NCBI GenBank assembly: GCA_036656795.1
Contig: JAVXHR010000009.1
Location: forward strand, 1-64,000
From: CAUPWF01 sp036656795
Lineage (GTDB): Bacteria; Bacillota; Clostridia; Lachnospirales; Lachnospiraceae
Length of the DNA: 64,000 bases
Reading direction: 5' to 3'
The position numbers were made by a program, and so were the translations under genes. The notes beneath the pieces were generated by a model. It did not search any database and had not been told where the DNA came from. It saw only the letters and a program-made list of their open reading frames with translations. This document shows positions 60,039-64,000 of this stretch, piece by piece (the first letter of the stretch is position 1; each line of letters begins with the position of its first letter).

Positions 60039-61367
60039 ATGAGTAAACCAATAGTCGCTATTGTAGGAAGACCAAATGTAGGAAAATCCACATTGTTTAA
60101 TGCAATAGCAGGAGAAATGATTTCCATCGTAAAAGATACACCCGGAGTTACCAGAGATCGTATTTACGCAGAAGTAAGCTGGTTAGATAAAGAATTTACA
60201 TTAATTGATACAGGTGGAATAGAACCAGATAGCAAGGATATTATTTTGTCTCAGATGAGAGATCAGGCACAGATTGCAATCGATACAGCAGATGTCATCA
60301 TCTTTATCACAGATGTAAAACAAGGTCTGATAGATTCAGATTCTAAAGTAGCGGATATGTTGCGCCGTTCAGCAAAACCGGTAGTGCTTGTTGTAAATAA
60401 AGTGGATAATTTTGATAAATTTATGCCTGACGTATATGAATTCTATAATCTTGGAATAGGAGAACCGGTTCCGGTTTCGGCAGCATCAAGACTTGGAATT
60501 GGAGATATGTTAGATGAGGTCACTCAGTTTTTCCCCAAAAGCAGTGGAGATGAAGAAGATGATGAGCGTCCTCGAATTGCAATTGTAGGGAAACCAAATG
60601 TGGGAAAATCTTCAATTATTAATAAATTACTTGGACAAAATAGGGTAATAGTGTCTGAGATTGCAGGAACTACCAGAGATGCAATTGATACAGAGATTGT
60701 ACACAATGGAAAAGAATATATATTTATAGATACTGCAGGGCTTCGCAGAAAAAGTAAAATCAAAGAAGAACTGGAACGCTATAGTATTATTCGTACCGTA
60801 ACAGCAGTGGAACGGGCGGATGTGGTGTTGGTGGTAATTGATGCAATCGAAGGTGTAACAGAACAAGATGCCAAGATTGCGGGAATTGCACATGAACGTG
60901 GAAAAGGAGTTATCATTGTTGTAAATAAATGGGATGCTATTGAAAAAAGTGATAAGACGATGAGAGAATACGACAATCAAGTCAGAATGGTTCTTTCTTA
61001 TATGCCATATGCGGAGATTATGTATGTATCAGCAGAAACGGGACAACGTCTGACAAAATTGTACGAGATGATAGATGTGGTCATTGAAAATCAAACGTTG
61101 CGTGTGGCAACGGGAGTTCTCAATGAGATTATGATGGAAGCGGTAGCCATGCAGCAGCCACCATCTGATAAAGGAAAACGCTTGAAATTATTCTATATTA
61201 CCCAAGTATCTGTAAAACCACCAACGTTTGTTATTTTTGTAAACGACAAAGAATTAATGCATTTTTCCTATACCAGATATATTGAGAACAAGATTCGGGA
61301 GGCTTTTGGATTTAAAGGAACATCATTGAAGTTTTTTATTCGAGAAAGAAAGGAAAAGGATCAATAA
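60039..61367 (+). CDS. der: Ribosome assembly GTPase Der (EngA)
   Basis: 442 residues from the ATG at 60039 (AGGAGAG upstream; the earlier TTG at 60021 is not needed). Two consecutive GTPase domains: G1 motifs GRPNVGKST (8-16) and GKPNVGKSS (about 184), G3 DTGG and DTAG, G4 NKVD and NKWD, then the KH-like C-terminal domain. Required for 50S subunit maturation. Two bases before plsY. Confidence 0.96.
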   Translation: MSKPIVAIVGRPNVGKSTLFNAIAGEMISIVKDTPGVTRDRIYAEVSWLDKEFTLIDTGGIEPDSKDIILSQMRDQAQIAIDTADVIIFITDVKQGLIDSDSKVADMLRRSAKPVVLVVNKVDNFDKFMPDVYEFYNLGIGEPVPVSAASRLGIGDMLDEVTQFFPKSSGDEEDDERPRIAIVGKPNVGKSSIINKLLGQNRVIVSEIAGTTRDAIDTEIVHNGKEYIFIDTAGLRRKSKIKEELERYSIIRTVTAVERADVVLVVIDAIEGVTEQDAKIAGIAHERGKGVIIVVNKWDAIEKSDKTMREYDNQVRMVLSYMPYAEIMYVSAETGQRLTKLYEMIDVVIENQTLRVATGVLNEIMMEAVAMQQPPSDKGKRLKLFYITQVSVKPPTFVIFVNDKELMHFSYTRYIENKIREAFGFKGTSLKFFIRERKEKDQ

Positions 61368-61368
61368 T

Positions 61369-62010
61369 ATGGAACGATTCATATGCATACTAATCGGATA
61401 TGTATTTGGGTTATTGCAAACAGGCTACTTATATGGAAAGATGAATCATATTGATATCAGACAGCATGGAAGTGGCAATGCAGGAACAACCAATGCACTT
61501 AGAACATTAGGCTGGAAAGCTGGTATTATTACATTTATAGGAGACTGTTTTAAATGTATTGTAGCAGTTGTTGTTGTTTATCTCATCTTTGGAAAGTCTC
61601 ATACAGAGATGATGCCTTTACTGGGCATGTATGCAGGAATTGGGGCGGTATTGGGACACAATTTCCCTTTTTATCTTGGATTTAAAGGAGGAAAGGGAAT
61701 TGCAGTTACAGCTGGAATTATGTTATCAACGAATATTTGGATTGCATTGATTGCTATGGGTACTTTCCTTCTTGTTGTGGGAATTACGAGATACGTATCT
61801 CTGGGTTCATTGTTAATGGTAACACTATTTTTAGTTGAGGTTGTCATCTATGGACAACTGGGTGGGTTCCATGTAACGCAATCACATTTGTACGAGATGT
61901 ATGCAATTGCGGTGGTACTTTTGATGTCGGCAGTCTTTAAACATAAAGCGAATATTAAGAGGTTATTGACAGGTACGGAGAATAAATTAAATCTTAGCAA
62001 GAAAAAGTAG
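61369..62010 (+). CDS. plsY: Acyl-phosphate:glycerol-3-phosphate acyltransferase PlsY
   Basis: 213 residues, five hydrophobic segments. Makes lysophosphatidic acid from acyl-phosphate. Motif 1 HGSGNAGTTNALRTLGWK, motif 2 GHNFPFYLGFKGGKGIAV and a C-terminal HKANIKRLLTGTENK are all present. Together with gpsA it forms the first steps of phospholipid synthesis. Confidence 0.95.
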   Translation: MERFICILIGYVFGLLQTGYLYGKMNHIDIRQHGSGNAGTTNALRTLGWKAGIITFIGDCFKCIVAVVVVYLIFGKSHTEMMPLLGMYAGIGAVLGHNFPFYLGFKGGKGIAVTAGIMLSTNIWIALIAMGTFLLVVGITRYVSLGSLLMVTLFLVEVVIYGQLGGFHVTQSHLYEMYAIAVVLLMSAVFKHKANIKRLLTGTENKLNLSKKK

Positions 62011-62020
62011 AGGTGTTAAT

Positions 62021-63031
62021 ATGGCGAAAATAGGAATATTAGGTGCAGGAAGCTGGGGAACGGCATTGGCATTATTACTTCATACGAATGGACATGAGAT
62101 TGTTCTTTGGTCCTATCGTAAAGAAGAAGTGGCATTACTATGTAAGACAAGGGAACATACGAAAAAGTTGCCGGGTGTGAAATTACCGGAAGAGCTTGTG
62201 ATTACCAATGATATTACCAGTGCCGTACAGCAGATGGATATTGTTGTATTGGCAGTGCCATCATCATTTACAAGAAAAACAGCAAGAAGCATAAAACATG
62301 ATGTGATACAAAACCAGAAGATTCTCAATGTTGCAAAAGGCATAGAAGATACAACACTTATGACCTTGTCTGAACAGATTGAAGAAGAATTACCACAAGC
62401 AGATGTTGCAGTCTTGTCAGGGCCAAGTCATGCAGAAGAAGTTAGCCGTGGTTTGCCTACGACTTGTGTGGTAGGAGCTAAAACAAAAGAAACAGCAGAA
62501 TATATACAGAATATCTTTATGAGTGATGTATTTAGAGTATACACAAGCCCGGATATTCTTGGGATTGAAATTGGTGGGGCATTAAAAAATGTAATTGCGT
62601 TGGCAGCCGGAACGGCAGATGGTCTTGGTTATGGAGATAATACAAAAGCAGCATTGATTACAAGAGGAATTGCCGAAATATCCAGACTTGGAATTAAGAT
62701 GGGTGGGAAATATGAAAGCTTTACCGGTCTAACAGGAATTGGAGATTTGATTGTCACTTGTGCAAGTGTTCATAGTCGAAATCGAAAAGCCGGATATCTG
62801 ATTGGACAAGGAATGACAATGCAAGAGGCTATGGACGAGGTGTCTATGGTAGTAGAGGGAGTATATTCTACGAAGGCCGCAGTAAAACTTGGGAAAAAAT
62901 ATGAGGTGTCTTTACCAATTATAGAACAAGTAAATGAAGTGTTGTTCTATGGAAAAGATCCAAGAGATGCTGTGAATGAACTTATGCTACGAGATGGTAG
63001 AATAGAACATAGTGCATTGCCTTGGACCTAG
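62021..63031 (+). CDS. gpsA: Glycerol-3-phosphate dehydrogenase GpsA
   Basis: 336 residues. Reduces DHAP to glycerol-3-phosphate for PlsY. NAD(P)-binding GILGAGSWGTALA at the N-terminus, NVAKGIED, SGPSHAEEVSRG, the catalytic Lys in EIGGALKNVIALAAG, and TGIGDLIVTC. Ten bases after plsY. Confidence 0.96.
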   Translation: MAKIGILGAGSWGTALALLLHTNGHEIVLWSYRKEEVALLCKTREHTKKLPGVKLPEELVITNDITSAVQQMDIVVLAVPSSFTRKTARSIKHDVIQNQKILNVAKGIEDTTLMTLSEQIEEELPQADVAVLSGPSHAEEVSRGLPTTCVVGAKTKETAEYIQNIFMSDVFRVYTSPDILGIEIGGALKNVIALAAGTADGLGYGDNTKAALITRGIAEISRLGIKMGGKYESFTGLTGIGDLIVTCASVHSRNRKAGYLIGQGMTMQEAMDEVSMVVEGVYSTKAAVKLGKKYEVSLPIIEQVNEVLFYGKDPRDAVNELMLRDGRIEHSALPWT

Positions 63032-63330
63032 ATTAGATGGAATCCATAGGAGGAATCGTTGTTAATTGTTAAAAAAATATGACATTAAAGCACCCAAATG
63101 GGGAGGTGGAAACAGGGTGGATTTATCATATATTTAGATTGCTTTTTTTGATCTTATCTAATATAATTATAATCATATCTAATTTAATACATAATTTATG
63201 AATCTATCATATCACAATGGTTTGGTACTTCTATATTCTATTGTGCCAATGAATCTCAATTCATGTAACATACCCCATAAAATCAGAAAAATATGTAGAA
63301 CAAAGGAAAAGTCATTCTATAAAAAAGGGA
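63032..63330. other. Gene-poor AT-rich gap between gpsA and the recA promoter
   Basis: About 300 bases without a confident gene. It holds an orphan AGGAGG at 63048, the putative small peptide frame, a very AT-rich stretch at 63135-63210, and two short inverted repeats (CACAAT/ATTGTG near 63215-63245; ATGAAT-CTCA-ATTCAT near 63250-63265) without T tracts. No terminator for the gpsA unit is obvious. Confidence 0.5.
63066..63137 (+). CDS. Putative 23-residue SpoVM-like peptide
   Basis: A short frame from a TTG at 63066, 12 bases after an AGGAGG at 63048-63053. The central YDIKAPKWGGG has the x-IK-x-PK-x-x-GG spacing of the sporulation peptide SpoVM (YTIKLPKFLGG in Bacillus), but the C-terminal half is not the amphipathic helix of SpoVM. 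An overlapping ATG frame at 63079 gives a 40-residue hydrophobic peptide and is an alternative. A weak start codon and spacing make this speculative; a decayed copy is also possible. Confidence 0.22.
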   Translation: MLKKYDIKAPKWGGGNRVDLSYI

Positions 63331-63359
63331 TTGACATTTCGATATAACTATAATACTAT
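63331..63359 (+). promoter_or_regulatory. recA promoter
   Basis: TTGACA (63331-63336), 17-bp spacer, TACTAT (63354-63359), directly upstream of the LexA box. Confidence 0.7.
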
Positions 63360-63373
63360 AGTAATAAGAAAAA

Positions 63374-63387
63374 CGAACATAAGTTCG
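63374..63387 (+). promoter_or_regulatory. LexA (SOS) box upstream of recA
   Basis: CGAACATAAGTTCG, a near-perfect palindrome that fits the Gram-positive LexA/DinR consensus (GAAC-N4-GTTC). It lies 15 bp after the -10, where a bound repressor would block early transcription. Confidence 0.88.
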
Positions 63388-63411
63388 TAAAACGGAGGAG
63401 AAATTAAGATT

Positions 63412-64000
63412 ATGGCAAGTGATGATAAACAGAAAGCGTTAGAGGCGGCAATTTCTAAATTGGAAAAAGACTTTGGAAAAGGAACCGTTATGAAATTGGG
63501 GGACCCTGCAGCCAAGATATCAGTAGAAACTGTTCCGACCGGTTCTTTAAGCTTAGATTTGGCACTTGGATTGGGTGGAATACCAAAAGGAAGGGTAATC
63601 GAAATCTTTGGCCCTGAGTCCAGTGGTAAGACAACCGTTGCATTGCATATGATTGCAGAAGTACAAAAGCGAGGTGGAATTGCTGGATTTATCGATGCAG
63701 AGCATGCATTGGATCCTGTATATGCTAAAAATATTGGGGTTGATATTGATGAATTATATATTTCACAACCGGATAGTGGAGATCAGGCGTTGGAAATCAG
63801 TGAAACAATGGTGCGCTCTGGAGCAATGGATATTATTGTAATTGATTCGGTGGCAGCGTTGGTTCCTCGTCAAGAAATTGAGGGCGATATGGGAGATAGC
63901 CATGTAGGGTTACAGGCTAGGTTAATGTCACAGGCTTTACGTAAATTAACACCGGTTATTAGTAAATCTAATTGTGTGGTCATATTTATTAATCAGTTGC
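63412..64000 (+). CDS. recA: Recombinase RecA, 5' part (runs off the window)
   Basis: The first 196 codons of recA from the ATG at 63412; the gene continues past the window end. RecA polymerises on single-stranded DNA for strand exchange and triggers LexA self-cleavage. Walker A GPESSGKTT (about residues 65-73), IDAEHALDPVYAKNIGV, Walker B IIVIDSVAALVP and the L1 region EGDMGDSHVGLQARLMSQALRKL are present. The GGAGGAG site is about 11 bases before the start, slightly far. Confidence 0.97.
   Translation, partial: MASDDKQKALEAAISKLEKDFGKGTVMKLGDPAAKISVETVPTGSLSLDLALGLGGIPKGRVIEIFGPESSGKTTVALHMIAEVQKRGGIAGFIDAEHALDPVYAKNIGVDIDELYISQPDSGDQALEISETMVRSGAMDIIVIDSVAALVPRQEIEGDMGDSHVGLQARLMSQALRKLTPVISKSNCVVIFINQL

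Overview
The window looks like chromosomal DNA of a low-GC, strictly fermentative clostridium, most likely a Lachnospiraceae-type gut anaerobe (Roseburia, Blautia or Lachnoclostridium relatives). Reasons: AT-rich codon use, strong AGGAGG ribosome sites, the dgt-dnaG-rpoD-trmK and der-plsY-gpsA housekeeping blocks, a perfect Spo0A box, a Gram-positive LexA box before recA, and a fucose microcompartment locus built on a B12-independent glycyl radical propanediol dehydratase. The species assignment is inference. I saw no rRNA, tRNA, CRISPR array, insertion sequence or phage gene.

Layout. 1-8.3 kb: tail of a VOC protein, a two-domain PPK2, then dgt, dnaG, rpoD, trmK and a TGS/uridine-kinase-like protein. 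8.3-14.1 kb (minus strand): one operon aroC-potA-potB-potCD(fused)-rluA. 14.2-16.1 kb: a lysine riboswitch with its terminator in front of a NhaC-family transporter. 16.2-29.6 kb: a GRM5-like bacterial microcompartment locus in two transcription units: dehydratase, activase, PduU-type shell protein and EutP; then fuculose-phosphate aldolase, PduO-like protein, PduP, Zn alcohol dehydrogenase, four BMC-H proteins, PduL, BMC-P, PduS, PduT and a DeoR regulator. 29.6-42.8 kb: AraC regulator, fucose isomerase, sugar kinase, a three-component sensor (response regulator, histidine kinase, anchored sugar-binding protein), a ribose-type sugar ABC transporter and fucose mutarotase. 42.9-57.4 kb: L,D-transpeptidase, tgt, yajC, leuB-ilvD-ilvB-serC-serA, a wall-binding polysaccharide deacetylase, and DAHP synthase-aroB-aroE. 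57.4-64 kb: prs (minus), a DUF512 radical SAM protein, der-plsY-gpsA, a 380-bp gap, and the first 196 codons of recA.

How the fucose genes work together. The sensor trio probably detects fucose (or a related deoxysugar) outside the cell and switches on the ABC transporter. The mutarotase, isomerase and kinase yield fuculose-1-phosphate. The aldolase, which carries a microcompartment targeting tail, splits it to DHAP and lactaldehyde. Lactaldehyde is reduced to 1,2-propanediol, and the glycyl radical enzyme dehydrates that to propionaldehyde inside the shell. PduP plus PduL make propionyl-phosphate and the alcohol dehydrogenase makes propanol. PduS and PduT may carry electrons through the shell. 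Propionate kinase and a dedicated lactaldehyde reductase are not in the window.

The most interesting signals are an 18-bp repeated element upstream of both microcompartment promoters (four copies, one weak), a shell gene with two strong nested translation starts, a large GC-rich stem-loop between the shell genes and pduL, a cysteine cluster inserted before the aldolase targeting peptide, a set of shell proteins with differing pore loops, and a 23-codon SpoVM-like reading frame before recA.
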